DNA of 64,000 nt from Arthrobacter sp. SLBN-112 (lineage in GTDB: Bacteria; Actinomycetota; Actinomycetes; Actinomycetales; Micrococcaceae): the NCBI RefSeq assembly GCF_006715225.1, contig NZ_VFMU01000001.1:2108001-2172000 (forward strand). Direction: 5' to 3'. The notes below the pieces were generated by a model, which was not told the DNA's origin, did no database searches, and saw only the letters and a program-made list of their open reading frames with translations. Within the stretch, counting starts at the first letter, position 1; each line of letters begins with the position of its first letter. Position numbers and translations under genes: made by a program. This document shows positions 8,442 to 17,422 of this stretch, piece after piece.

Positions 8442-10061
8442 ATGATCCGCAGACGAGACTTCCTCGGCCTGTCCGCGCTCGCAGCCTTCGGCCTGGTAAT
8501 GGCCGGGTGTGACTCAGATTCCGGCAGCAAGGCCGATACCTCCAAGGCCCGCAATGGTGCGATGGACAGCTTTGGGGTGGGGGATACGTTCAAGGCGACG
8601 GCGCCGCTGAGCTTCACCTTCCTGTTCAGCGACCAGCCCACCTATCCATACAAGAAGGACTGGCTGCTGTTCACTAAGATGGCCGGCGACAACAACGTCA
8701 CACTGGAACCGACCATCGTTCCGCAAAGCGATTACGAACAGAAGCGCAGCCTGTTGATCAGCTCCGGCAAGGCTCCGGAGATCATCGCCAAGACCTACCC
8801 CGGGCAGGAGAGCGCCTACGTCTCCTCCGGCGCCGTCCTTCCGGTCAGCGACTACGTAGACCTCATGCCGCACTACCAGGACAAGATCAAGAAGTGGAAG
8901 CTGGAACCGGAAATCGCGGGCCTCACCCAGGAGGACGGCAAGTACTACGTGCTGCCCGGCCTGCACGAGGAACTCTGGCCGGACTACACCCTGGCTTTCC
9001 GCACGGACGTGCTGGAAAAGGACGGCATTGCCGAGCCCAAGACCTGGGACGAGTTCCGCGAGGTGCTGCGCAAGCTTAAGAAGAACCACCCCGACGTTGT
9101 CCCGTTCTCCGACCGGTTCAACGGCAACAGCGTGCTGAACATCGCCGGTACAGCCTTCGGCACGGTGGCGGGCTGGGGGTTGGTGGATGGCCTGATCTTC
9201 GATGAAGGCAAGAAGGAGTTCACGTTCGGTGCCGCGGGCAACAAGTTCAAGGACCTGGTGACCTACTTCAACTCGTTGGTCTCCGAGGGCCTGATGGACC
9301 CGGAAAGCTTCACCCAGACCGATGATGCGGCGATCCAAAAGTTCACGTCCGGCAAGTCGTTCGTGATCAGCGCCAACTCGCAGAACATCATCACGTACCG
9401 CACCTCCATGGAGCAGTCCCTGGGCAAGGGCAACTTCGCCGTCCGCAAAATTACCGTTCCGGGCGGCCCCGCAGGCGACGTCATCGGCGGCTCGCGGCTG
9501 GAAAACGGCATCATGCTGAATTCGTCCGTGAAGGACAAGGACAGCTTCGTGGCGCTGATGCAGTACATCGACTGGCTGTTCTACAGCGACCAGGGCCAGG
9601 AGTTCGCAAAGTGGGGCGTGCAGGGCACCACCTACACCAAGGAAGGCAGCAAGCGCGTCCTGGCCAAGGACATCAACTTCCAGGGCCTGAATCCGGCGGG
9701 AACCAAGGACCTGCGCGTGGATTACGGCTTCTCCGGCGGCAACTTCGCCTACGGCGGCACCACGGACCTGCTGCAATCCACCTTCAACGAGGAGGAGCTG
9801 GCGTTCCAAAAAGCCATGAAGAGCAAGAAGCCCAGGCCGGTTGCCCCTCCCGTGCCCTTCAGCGACACGGACCGGGAACAGGCCACCCTGACCCTCACGC
9901 CCCTGAAGGACCACGTCAAGCAGAACACCCTAAAGTTCATCACCGGCCAGCGCAGCCTCTCCGAGTTCGATGCCTACCTCAAGGAGCTGGACGCCAAGGG
10001 CATGGGCAAGTACGTAGAGTTGGCCAACAAGGCCTACAAGGCGTACGCAGACAAGAAATAA
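8442..10061 (+). CDS. Sugar ABC transporter substrate-binding lipoprotein, LplA type
   Basis: This 539-aa lipoprotein captures the sugar outside the membrane. ATG 8442 is chosen because AAAGGA lies just before it; starting there gives MIRRRDFLG, a twin-arginine motif, and the lipobox LVMAGC with Cys23. Tat export of lipoproteins is common in actinobacteria. The mature part has the extracellular solute-binding fold of cluster G (YPGQESAYVSSGAVLPVSDYV, then DYTLAFRTDVLEKDGI). It is large for the family, fitting LplA-type proteins that bind oligosaccharides rather than monosaccharides. The ligand is most likely a beta-linked galacto- or gluco-oligosaccharide, judged only from the neighbouring hydrolases. 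Confidence 0.9.
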   Translation: MIRRRDFLGLSALAAFGLVMAGCDSDSGSKADTSKARNGAMDSFGVGDTFKATAPLSFTFLFSDQPTYPYKKDWLLFTKMAGDNNVTLEPTIVPQSDYEQKRSLLISSGKAPEIIAKTYPGQESAYVSSGAVLPVSDYVDLMPHYQDKIKKWKLEPEIAGLTQEDGKYYVLPGLHEELWPDYTLAFRTDVLEKDGIAEPKTWDEFREVLRKLKKNHPDVVPFSDRFNGNSVLNIAGTAFGTVAGWGLVDGLIFDEGKKEFTFGAAGNKFKDLVTYFNSLVSEGLMDPESFTQTDDAAIQKFTSGKSFVISANSQNIITYRTSMEQSLGKGNFAVRKITVPGGPAGDVIGGSRLENGIMLNSSVKDKDSFVALMQYIDWLFYSDQGQEFAKWGVQGTTYTKEGSKRVLAKDINFQGLNPAGTKDLRVDYGFSGGNFAYGGTTDLLQSTFNEEELAFQKAMKSKKPRPVAPPVPFSDTDREQATLTLTPLKDHVKQNTLKFITGQRSLSEFDAYLKELDAKGMGKYVELANKAYKAYADKK

Positions 10062-10092
10062 GGCGTACGACGGCGGCAGCAGGCTTTCCGCG

Positions 10093-10803
10093 GTGACCGA
10101 AAGGCAGTTGGTGGTTCAGAAGAAGGCGGAGTACGGTGCCGGCCCCCTGTTCAAGGCGGCCGGCACCGTGGCCGGCGTAATGATGGGCTCGGCCCTGCTG
10201 GTGCTGGCCAACGCACTGCTGCTGGTGGCACTGCTGGCGGGGCCGGTCGCGGGAGGCTGGCCCGCCGTCGTCGCGCTGGTCCCGGCGGGCCCGGCCCTGG
10301 CCGCGTCCATGTACGCATTCAACCGGCTGCTCGCCGGGTATGACACGGGCGTCTACCGGGACTTCGTGCGCGGCTACCGGATGAACTTTGTACAGGCCAT
10401 CAAAGTCTGGACGCCGTACCTGCTCATCCTTTGCGTGATCGGCGTAAACCTGGCGGGGCTGCCGGCCTCGCTGGGTCCGGGCAATGCCGTCGAGCCCGCG
10501 CTCCGTCTGGCGCTGCTGGTCCTCGGACTGCTCGTGGCCACCGCGGCCCTGAACGCGCTGCTCCTGTTGTCGCGTTTTTCATTCCGTATCCGGGACCTCT
10601 ACCGCCTGTCCCTGTACAGCTTCAGTGGGCGGAAGCGGGTCTCCCTGGGCAACGCCGGGATACTGTTCGTCACCACAACCCTGCTGCTGATGTCCACCGC
10701 ATTCCTGCTGCCGGTCATCGCCGGGGCCGTTGTCTATCTGGCCTGCCTGAACTCCCGGCCGCTGCTGCGCCTGGTGGAGGAGAAGTTCACCGTCCAGGAA
10801 TAG
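10093..10803 (+). CDS. DUF624 (YesL-type) membrane protein
   Basis: The 236-aa protein has five to six hydrophobic helices, starting VAGVMMGSALLVLANALLLVALLAG, and the motif YDTGVYRDFVRGYRMNF after the second helix pair, typical of DUF624/YesL proteins. These commonly accompany LplABC-type sugar importers in Bacillus and actinobacteria; their biochemical role is not known, but an accessory function in polysaccharide-derived sugar uptake is inferred from that company. Translation starts at GTG 10093, without an obvious ribosome binding site. It is the last gene of the GH42 operon and converges with the GH3 gene with a one-base gap. Confidence 0.82.
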   Translation: MTERQLVVQKKAEYGAGPLFKAAGTVAGVMMGSALLVLANALLLVALLAGPVAGGWPAVVALVPAGPALAASMYAFNRLLAGYDTGVYRDFVRGYRMNFVQAIKVWTPYLLILCVIGVNLAGLPASLGPGNAVEPALRLALLVLGLLVATAALNALLLLSRFSFRIRDLYRLSLYSFSGRKRVSLGNAGILFVTTTLLLMSTAFLLPVIAGAVVYLACLNSRPLLRLVEEKFTVQE

Positions 10804-10804
10804 T

Positions 10805-13183
10805 TTAGCCCTGCGGCGTCACTGTCACGGGCGTCAGCATCTCGCGTTCATAACCCACCACCCGGCGCTCGCCCTGGAGGACGAGTGCGTGGGTATGGAC
10901 ATCGGCGGTGCTGGAGGTCGCAACGTGCAGTTTCACCACGCCGGGCGTGACCACCCTCTTCAGGTCCAGTCCTGTGAATGAGGTGCGGTCGGCGTGCACC
11001 GTGAACTCCACCCTGGCCGACGCGCCGGCGGCGAGTTCCACCCGCGCGTAGCCAATCAACTCCCGAACCGGGCGGACCACCTCGCCCACCGGGTCCGCCA
11101 GGTACAGCTGCACCACTTCGGCGCCGTCAACACCGCCCGTGTTGGTGACCGCGCACGAAATGGTGACCAGGTCCGCCGTCGACATGGTGGGCACACTGGC
11201 CGCGTGGGCGGAGAATTCAAACGAGGTGTAGGACAGGCCGTGGCCAAAGCCGAACAGTGGTGACGGGTCCAGGGCGCTGACGCCGGACGGGCCGGCCAGC
11301 TTGCTGTGAAGGTACGTTCCCGGCTGGCCCCCGGACGTGCGCGGCACGGAGACCGGCAGTTTGCCGGAGGGGTTCACGGCGCCCGTCAGCACATCCCACA
11401 GCGCCTCCGCTCCCTCTTCCCCTGGGAAGAAGCCCTGGACGATGGCCGCGGCGCGGTCGGCGAAGTCGCCCAGGGCGTAGGGCCGCCCGCTGAGGACCAC
11501 GACGACGGCCCGTGTCCCGGCAGCCTCGGCTGCGGCCAGCACCCGGTCCAGCATCTGGTGCTGGTCACCGGGCAGCTGCAGGTCCGGCGCATCATTGCCT
11601 TCACCGGAGGTGCCGCGGCCGAAGAGGCCGGCGTTGTCACCCACCACGATGACGCAGGTGTCCACGGAGGAGGCAATGGCGCAGGCTTCCGCGATCTGTT
11701 CGCCGGTGATGGCCTCGCAGGTTCCCGTGGCGGCGGCCTGGACCGAACCGAAACGTTGGGCGGCGGCAGAGGCGACGGTGGGAACCCGGATGCCCATGGG
11801 CACATCGGGATGGGACGCGCCAACGTGGGCGTCGAAGGAGTAGCAGCCCAGCATCGCGAACGGATCCTGTGCCAATGGCCCCACCACGCCAAGGGACGCC
11901 AACGCCGCCGCGGGCAGCGGCAGGCTTGGCCCGCCGTCGTACGTCCTGTTGGTCAGCAGCACCAGGGACTGGGCGGCCAGCTCGCGGGCCAACGCCCGGT
12001 TGTCCGCTGGATCCAGATCGATTGTGCCGGCGGCGAGAACCGGGGGAGCGGGATCAAAGCCGGGGGCTAGCAGCCCGGCTTCCTGTTTCTGCCGCAGGAC
12101 ACGGCGGAGCGCGGTGTCCACCAGGGACTCGGATACATCGCCGGACCGGACGCGCTCCAGCAGCGGCTTGCCGTAGCAGTTCACCGTGGGCAGCTCCACG
12201 TCCACGCCTGCCGTGAGGGCCAGGGCAGCTGCGTCACCGGAGTCCGCGGCAACGCCGTGGGTCATGTTCAGGAACGCGACGCCGAAGTAGTCCGCCACCA
12301 CGGTCCCGGCAAAGCCCCATTCGTCCCGAAGCAGCGAAGTCAGCAGGGCGCGGTTGGCAGCCGCGGGAACGCCGTCGATGTCCGTGTACGCGTGCATCAC
12401 GGAGCGGGCGCCGCCGTGCTTTAGAGCCATCTCGAAGGGGGGCAGCATCACGTCCGCCAATTCCCGCGGGCCCATGGACACAGGCGCGTGGTTGCGGCCG
12501 GCACGGGATGCCGAGTAGCCCACGAAGTGCTTGAGGGTGGCCACAATCCCTGACTCTTCGAGTCCTGAAACATAGGCGCCGGCTACCGTGCCCACCAGGT
12601 AGGGGTCCTCGCCGATGGTTTCCTCCACGCGGCCCCAGCGCAGGTCGCGCACCACATCCAGCACCGGTGCCAGGCCCTGGTGGACGCCGAGGGAGCGCAT
12701 CTGGTCCCCGATCAACCCGGCCATCCGCCTGACCAGGACGGGGTTGAACGTGGCACCCCAGGCCAGCGGCACGGGAAAGGCGGTGGCTTTCCAGGCCGCC
12801 AGCCCGGCCAGGCATTCCTCGTGCACCTGCGCCGGGATCCGGAATCGGGACGCGGCCATGATCTGCTCCTGGGCGGCGGCCAGCCGGCGGGCCCCCTCCA
12901 GGGGTTCCAGCGGGACCGTGCCGTACATCCGTGTGATCTGACCCAGGCCGGACGAGATCATGTCATCCCAGGAGCGCGCGTCGCCGGCCATCTCGTTTTG
13001 CAGCGGCGCCACGGAGTCACCGTCCGTGGAGGCGTTCACCCACACCCCCGCGAGTTGGGCCAGCTTCTCCTCCAGCGTCATCTCCCGGATCAGGCGTTCG
13101 ACGGCGTCGCGTGCGTCCGTGCCGGATGGGCGGCCCGCAGTGGCGGTGGGGAGGGCTTGCTGTTCGGCGGCACCGCTGGTCAC
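10805..13183 (-). CDS. GH3 beta-glucosidase
   Basis: The 792-aa enzyme is a cytoplasmic family 3 glycoside hydrolase. The N-terminal barrel shows RWGRVEETIGEDPYLVG and TLKHFVGYSA around residues 185-245, and the nucleophile Asp298 in VVADYFGV, replacing the usual S-D-W by A-D-Y. The second alpha/beta domain starts near SLVLLTNRT and includes GTSGEGNDAPDLQLPG, where the acid/base Glu is expected. The C-terminal third is a fibronectin type III-like domain ending LQGERRVVGYERE. It starts with GTG 13183 after TAGGAG. It lacks a signal peptide, so it acts on imported sugars. It runs opposite to its neighbours and has its own LacI-type operator. Beta-xylosidase or beta-galactosidase activity cannot be excluded. 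Confidence 0.92.
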   Translation of the reverse strand: MTSGAAEQQALPTATAGRPSGTDARDAVERLIREMTLEEKLAQLAGVWVNASTDGDSVAPLQNEMAGDARSWDDMISSGLGQITRMYGTVPLEPLEGARRLAAAQEQIMAASRFRIPAQVHEECLAGLAAWKATAFPVPLAWGATFNPVLVRRMAGLIGDQMRSLGVHQGLAPVLDVVRDLRWGRVEETIGEDPYLVGTVAGAYVSGLEESGIVATLKHFVGYSASRAGRNHAPVSMGPRELADVMLPPFEMALKHGGARSVMHAYTDIDGVPAAANRALLTSLLRDEWGFAGTVVADYFGVAFLNMTHGVAADSGDAAALALTAGVDVELPTVNCYGKPLLERVRSGDVSESLVDTALRRVLRQKQEAGLLAPGFDPAPPVLAAGTIDLDPADNRALARELAAQSLVLLTNRTYDGGPSLPLPAAALASLGVVGPLAQDPFAMLGCYSFDAHVGASHPDVPMGIRVPTVASAAAQRFGSVQAAATGTCEAITGEQIAEACAIASSVDTCVIVVGDNAGLFGRGTSGEGNDAPDLQLPGDQHQMLDRVLAAAEAAGTRAVVVVLSGRPYALGDFADRAAAIVQGFFPGEEGAEALWDVLTGAVNPSGKLPVSVPRTSGGQPGTYLHSKLAGPSGVSALDPSPLFGFGHGLSYTSFEFSAHAASVPTMSTADLVTISCAVTNTGGVDGAEVVQLYLADPVGEVVRPVRELIGYARVELAAGASARVEFTVHADRTSFTGLDLKRVVTPGVVKLHVATSSTADVHTHALVLQGERRVVGYEREMLTPVTVTPQG

Positions 13184-13227
13184 GGGGCGTCTCCTAGGGT
13201 TGAAAAGGCGTTTGAAAGAAACTATCA

Positions 13228-13246
13228 GAAACTTCCGTTTAGTTTC
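13228..13246. promoter_or_regulatory. LacI-family operator upstream of the GH3 gene
   Basis: GAAACTTCCGTTTAGTTTC shows the same GAAACT-N7-AGTTTC arms as the site at 4360. An overlapping half, GAAACTATCAGAAACTTCC, adds a further GAAACT at 13217-13225 region. It is about 45 bp upstream of the GH3 GTG start. Confidence 0.6.
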
Positions 13247-13330
13247 TAGATCAAAAGCCTTGACTCACGGATCAAAAACTTCCTACGGTTGAAGCGGGGC
13301 CCGCTGACCCGCAGAGGAAATTGCGCACCG

Positions 13331-13360
13331 GAAACTTCCTCCGATGTTTTCGAAAGTTTC
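13331..13360. promoter_or_regulatory. LacI-family operator cluster upstream of the oxidoreductase gene
   Basis: The stretch contains GAAACTTCC, CCGATG and, at 13352-13360, GAAAGTTTC. The GAAACT and AGTTTC ends match the arms at 4360 and 13228, with wider spacing. It lies about 100 bp before the Gfo/Idh/MocA start and belongs to the divergent promoter region shared with GH3. Confidence 0.5.
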
Positions 13361-13455
13361 CGTGGGTCCATCTAACTGCCGGGGTCCAGCTGCCGATCCG
13401 GACACCCGGAACACCTGCTGGCGGCACCCGAATCTACTGCAACGACGGAGAGAAC

Positions 13456-14595
13456 ATGCGGACGTACAGAGTGGCCATTGTGGGAACAGGCGGAATCGCC
13501 GCGGTTCATGCGGACAATCTGGCCCGGACAGGCGGACGGGGGGAGCTGGTGGCCGCCTGCGACGTTGACCAGGACCGGCTGGACGCCTTCGCCCAAAAGC
13601 ACGGCATCCCCGGCACCTATCTCACCCTGGGCCAGCTGCTCGCAAAGGCCAAGCCGGACATCGTCCACCTTTGCACCCCGCCCATGCTGCACATCGACCA
13701 GGCCATCGAATGCCTGGAAGCCGGCGTCCACGTGCTCTCCGAGAAGCCGCCGGCGCTGAGCCTGGCCGACTTTGACCGGCTGGAGACCGCACAGGCCAAG
13801 GGCAACGCGCAGTTCTCCTGCGTGTTCCAGCACCGCTTCGGCGATGCCTCCGCAGCCGCGCAGCAGCTGATCGGCGGCACCGGGTTCGGCCGCCCGCTGG
13901 TTGCCCGGTGCGACACCCTCTGGTACCGGCCGGACAGTTACTGGGACCTGCCCTGGCGCGGAACCTGGAACGCCGAGGGCGGCGGACCCACCATGGGCCA
14001 CGGCATCCACCAGTTCGATCTGCTCCTGCACCTGCTGGGCCCGTGGGAGGAAGTGACTGCCATTGCGGGCCGGCAGGCGCGTGCCACCTCCACCGAGGAC
14101 GTGTCCGCTGCGCTGGTCCGGTTTCGCAACGGCGCCGTGGCCACCATCATCAACTCGCTGCTCTCACCGCGGGAAACCTCGGACATCCGGATCGACTGCG
14201 AGTTCGCCACCGTGGAACTGAGGCACCTCTACGGCTACAGCACCGATGACTGGACCATCACCGCCGCCCCGGGCCACGAGGACCAGGTCAGCAGCGCGTG
14301 GACCGGCCAGCCGCTGGAACGCGGCAGCGGACACTCCGCCCAGTTCCTGGCCATGTACGACGCGCTCGACGCCGGCCGCCCCCTTCCGGCCGGAGCAGAC
14401 TCCGCGCGGCAGACCCTGGAACTGGCTGCCGCAATCTACGCCTCCGCCTTCACCGGCCAGGCGGTGCGCCGGGGCGCGATCGTCCCCGGCCATCCCTTCT
14501 ATGGCGGCATGGACGGCGACGGTTTGGGCACTGCGGTCCTGGACTCGACCGCCTTCGATGCACCCGCCGCATCATCGCTCCGCGCCCACGCCTGA
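13456..14595 (+). CDS. Gfo/Idh/MocA family oxidoreductase
   Basis: This 379-aa protein is an NAD(P)-dependent sugar or polyol dehydrogenase. The Rossmann motif is RVAIVGTGGIAAVHADNLAR at the N-terminus, and the family Glu-Lys-Pro motif is LSEKPPALS near residue 100. The C-terminal half has the alpha/beta dimerisation domain with GGGPTMGHGIHQFDLLLHLLG, which supplies the usual catalytic His. ATG 13456 follows CGGAGAG; the longer frame back to 13321 covers the operator region and is not used. It heads a four-gene unit with DUF6807, cupin and lacI. In such company it probably oxidises the released sugar or a sugar C3 position; that is inference. Confidence 0.88.
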   Translation: MRTYRVAIVGTGGIAAVHADNLARTGGRGELVAACDVDQDRLDAFAQKHGIPGTYLTLGQLLAKAKPDIVHLCTPPMLHIDQAIECLEAGVHVLSEKPPALSLADFDRLETAQAKGNAQFSCVFQHRFGDASAAAQQLIGGTGFGRPLVARCDTLWYRPDSYWDLPWRGTWNAEGGGPTMGHGIHQFDLLLHLLGPWEEVTAIAGRQARATSTEDVSAALVRFRNGAVATIINSLLSPRETSDIRIDCEFATVELRHLYGYSTDDWTITAAPGHEDQVSSAWTGQPLERGSGHSAQFLAMYDALDAGRPLPAGADSARQTLELAAAIYASAFTGQAVRRGAIVPGHPFYGGMDGDGLGTAVLDSTAFDAPAASSLRAHA

Positions 14596-14621
14596 CACCA
14601 CGTCCAAGGAGACACCGTCCC

Positions 14622-15587
14622 ATGACAACCCCCGCAGCCACCGCCCGCCCAGCCGCGTCCTCAGCCCGCTTGAGTTTCGCCGACGACGGCGCCGCCCTGA
14701 CCTTCACGGCCAACGACAGGCCGATTGCCACCTACACCTACAGGCCCACTGACAGCCAGTATGAGAGTCCCCGTCCGTTCTTCCATCCGCTCTCCACCCT
14801 TGGGGGCGATGAGGTCACCATCTCCCGGCCCTGGGACCACGTCTGGCACAAGGGGCTGTCCTGGGCACTGCCCAACGTGGGCCGCCACAACTTCTGGGGC
14901 GGCGCCACCTACACGCGCCAAACCGAGTACGCCAACCTGGACAACAACGGCGCCATGACCCATGGATCCTTCACGGGGATCGACCAGTCCGGAGCCGGGA
15001 TTACGGTGTCGGAATCGCTGACCTGGACCTCACAGGAAGGCGAACCGGTCATCGCGGAGAGCCGCCGCTTCAGCATCCAACTGCTGGACGGCGATGCCCC
15101 TGATGGCGCTTACGCCATCCTCTTCGAGACCCGGATGAGCAACATCTCCGGTGAGGAGATCCTCATCGGCAGCCCCACCACCGAGGGGCGCCACAACGCG
15201 GGTTATGGCGGCCTGTTCTGGCGCGGCCCGAGATCCTTCACCGGCGGGGAGTTCCGCAGCCCGGACGGGACCGGGACGGACGGGTTCATGGGTACCCGAT
15301 CGCCGTGGATCGCTTTTACAGGCAAGCACGACGTCACCTGCAGGTCTTCCACCATCGCCTTCGTGGAGGACAGCACCAACCCGGGTGCGCCCAACCAGTG
15401 GTTCGCCAGGTCCTCCATCTTCGGCTGCCTGGGCTCGGCCCCGTTCTTCAGCGAGGAAGTGCCGCTGCGGGAGGGCTCGCCGCTGACGTACCGCTACGCC
15501 GTGGTAATTGCCGACGGCGGCGTGGACGCCGAACGCGCCGGGAAGCTGGCGGGTGCCGCGCAGGCAGCCCTTGGCGGCTGGGCGTAA
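14622..15587 (+). CDS. DUF6807 (PmoA-like) family protein
   Basis: The 321-aa protein shows YESPRPFFHPLSTLGGDEVTIS, then DHVWHKGLSWALPNVGRHNFWGG, the core motif of proteins annotated as PmoA family or DUF6807. Despite that label they are unrelated to the membrane methane monooxygenase subunit. They usually lie beside Gfo/Idh/MocA dehydrogenases and sugar hydrolases; the conserved His residues suggest an enzyme or sugar-binding beta-sandwich, but no activity is established to my knowledge. AAGGAG at 14606-14611 sets ATG 14622. The gene sits 26 bp after the oxidoreductase, and the next gene begins 3 bp after its stop, so all are co-expressed. Confidence 0.82.
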   Translation: MTTPAATARPAASSARLSFADDGAALTFTANDRPIATYTYRPTDSQYESPRPFFHPLSTLGGDEVTISRPWDHVWHKGLSWALPNVGRHNFWGGATYTRQTEYANLDNNGAMTHGSFTGIDQSGAGITVSESLTWTSQEGEPVIAESRRFSIQLLDGDAPDGAYAILFETRMSNISGEEILIGSPTTEGRHNAGYGGLFWRGPRSFTGGEFRSPDGTGTDGFMGTRSPWIAFTGKHDVTCRSSTIAFVEDSTNPGAPNQWFARSSIFGCLGSAPFFSEEVPLREGSPLTYRYAVVIADGGVDAERAGKLAGAAQAALGGWA

Positions 15588-15590
15588 AGC

Positions 15591-16334
15591 ATGGGCTCAA
15601 CCTTTCCGGGTGCCACGGGGCTGTCCGAGATCAGCATCTACGACTGGCCCGGCACGGACGGCGCCGCGGGAGGATCCCCGCACGTGCATACCGCCTCCAC
15701 CGAGGCATACGTGGTGCTGGAAGGTGCCGGGCGGCTGGAGACGCTGGATTCACGTGGCTTCACGTCCATCCCCTTGCTTCCGGGCGTGGTCCTTTGGTTC
15801 ACTCCGGGGACCGTGCACCGTGCCATTAATGATTCGGGCGACCTGAGGGTCCTGGTGGTCATGCAGAACGCGGGGCTGCCCGAGCACGGCGACGCCGTGA
15901 TGACCTTTCCGCCTGAGCACCTCGCGGACGCGGAAACCTACCGTCGTGCGGCGGCTTTGGAGCACAAGGATGCCGACGCAGGACTCGCCGCAGGGGAGGA
16001 AGCCGCGCGCCGCCGTCGTGATTTGGCGCTGGAGGGCTACTTTGCGCTGAAGCACGCCGTCCTGGTTTCGGGGCCGGCAGCCTTGGCGGACTTCCACGCA
16101 GCGGCTGCCCGCCTGGTGGCTGACAGGACCGGGACCTGGGGCGAACTGCTCGCCGGGGGAGCAGCCCGTCAGGCGGAGGTCACCCGTCAGCAACTGGCTT
16201 TCCTCGGCACGGCGGAAAGTATCTATCTTGGGGAAGCGCGAACTACGATGGGAAAACGGGAAAACCGCAGAATTTACGGCATGTGTGGCCGAATCCAGAC
16301 GTGGGAACTTTCCGATAACCAGCACCGGGCGTGA
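15591..16334 (+). CDS. Cupin-domain protein of the sugar locus
   Basis: The first 110 residues of this 247-aa protein form a cupin: HVHTASTEAYVVLEGAGRLE carries the metal-binding motif 1 (His-x-His and Glu) and FTPGTVHRAIND carries motif 2. The rest is a helical extension with no family I recognise (ADAETYRRAAALEHKD, then RRRRDLALEGYFALKHAVL). It starts three bases after the DUF6807 stop codon. Its C-terminal 35 residues overlap the promoter region of the lacI gene and look poorly conserved. Sugar isomerase, epimerase or sensing roles are all possible. Confidence 0.75.
   Translation: MGSTFPGATGLSEISIYDWPGTDGAAGGSPHVHTASTEAYVVLEGAGRLETLDSRGFTSIPLLPGVVLWFTPGTVHRAINDSGDLRVLVVMQNAGLPEHGDAVMTFPPEHLADAETYRRAAALEHKDADAGLAAGEEAARRRRDLALEGYFALKHAVLVSGPAALADFHAAAARLVADRTGTWGELLAGGAARQAEVTRQQLAFLGTAESIYLGEARTTMGKRENRRIYGMCGRIQTWELSDNQHRA
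16303..16320. promoter_or_regulatory. Candidate autoregulatory LacI site
   Basis: GGGAACTTTCCGATAACC shares ACTTTCCGATA with the consensus of the upstream operators but lacks the right AGTTTC arm. It lies about 40 bp before the lacI start and inside the end of the cupin gene. Weak on its own. Confidence 0.3.
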
Positions 16335-16356
16335 CCCGGGTGAAAGGGCGGTTTCC

Positions 16357-17382
16357 GTGGTAAGCAAGCAGGACACCAGGCGCGCGACGATCAGCGAGAT
16401 CGCCCGCGAGGCAGGCGTTTCGGTCCCCACCGTGTCCAAAGTGCTGAACGGGCATGCGCATGTGGCAGCGGAGACGCGGGCCCGGGTGGAGGAAATCATC
16501 GCCCGCCGCGACTACGCGCGCCGTCCCGCCAAGCGCCGGCAAAAGGCAGGCCTGGTGGACCTGGTGTTTCCAGGACTGGGCTCCGAGTGGGCGCTGGAGA
16601 TCATTGAGGGCGTGGAACGCGTTGCACAGGATGCCGGCTACGGCACCGTGGTAAGCAGCCTGAGCCTGGACGGCTCGCGCATCCGGCCCTGGCTGGCCAA
16701 CCTTGCGGAGCGCAAATCGGATGGACTGCTCATGGCCGTGTACCAACTCGACGCCAAGCAGATCCAGCGGGTCAAGTCCCTGGGGATTCCTGTGGTGCTG
16801 ATCGATCCGGTGGGCCAGCCAGGTCCGGACCTGATGACCGTGGGGGCGGCCAACTGGGAGGGCGGCTACTCGGCCACTGAGCACTTGCTGCAACTGGGGC
16901 ACAAGCGGATCGCCATGATCGGCGGCCGAGAGGACCTGCAATGCAGCAGTGCCCGCGAGGACGGCTACATCTCAGCGTTGCGCCGGGCAGGCATAGCGGC
17001 GGATCCGGCGCTGATGGTTCCGGGAGACTTCTCCATCGAAGCGGGTGAGGCCGCCACCCGCAAACTGCTGGAACTGCCGGAGCGGCCAACCGCGATCTTC
17101 ACCGGCAACGACGGCCAGGCGATGGGTGCCTACAGGGCTGCGCGCGCTGCCGGGCTGCGGATTCCAGAGGACCTGTCCATCATCGGGTTCGACGACATCC
17201 CGGCGGCCGAGTGGATCGAGCCCGGGCTGACCACCATCAGGCAACCAGTAGTCCAGATGGCCGAAACCGCCATGCGGGCCCTGCTCCGGCACCTGGATGG
17301 GGACGAGGAACTGCCGCAGCGGATCGAACTAGGCACGGAGCTGGTGGTCCGGGGCTCCACAGCGCCGCCGGCCAAAAAGTAG
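16357..17382 (+). CDS. LacI-family transcriptional regulator of the GH42/GH3 locus
   Basis: The N-terminal helix-turn-helix ATISEIAREAGVSVPTVSKV is followed by the hinge helix region and a periplasmic-binding-protein-like domain (GLVDLVFPGLGSEWALEII, then IIGFDDIPAAEWIEPGLTTI near the end). The likely start is GTG 16357, giving 341 aa, since LacI proteins normally begin a few residues before the first HTH helix; the frame stays open to 16228. The gene follows the cupin gene directly. The repeated GAAACT-N7-AGTTTC sites in front of three transcription units of the locus are its likely targets, with an imported or released sugar as inducer. Confidence 0.88.
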   Translation: MVSKQDTRRATISEIAREAGVSVPTVSKVLNGHAHVAAETRARVEEIIARRDYARRPAKRRQKAGLVDLVFPGLGSEWALEIIEGVERVAQDAGYGTVVSSLSLDGSRIRPWLANLAERKSDGLLMAVYQLDAKQIQRVKSLGIPVVLIDPVGQPGPDLMTVGAANWEGGYSATEHLLQLGHKRIAMIGGREDLQCSSAREDGYISALRRAGIAADPALMVPGDFSIEAGEAATRKLLELPERPTAIFTGNDGQAMGAYRAARAAGLRIPEDLSIIGFDDIPAAEWIEPGLTTIRQPVVQMAETAMRALLRHLDGDEELPQRIELGTELVVRGSTAPPAKK

Positions 17383-17422
17383 TCCGCGCCTCCCGACGCC
17401 CGCTCACTATTGCCATTAGCTT

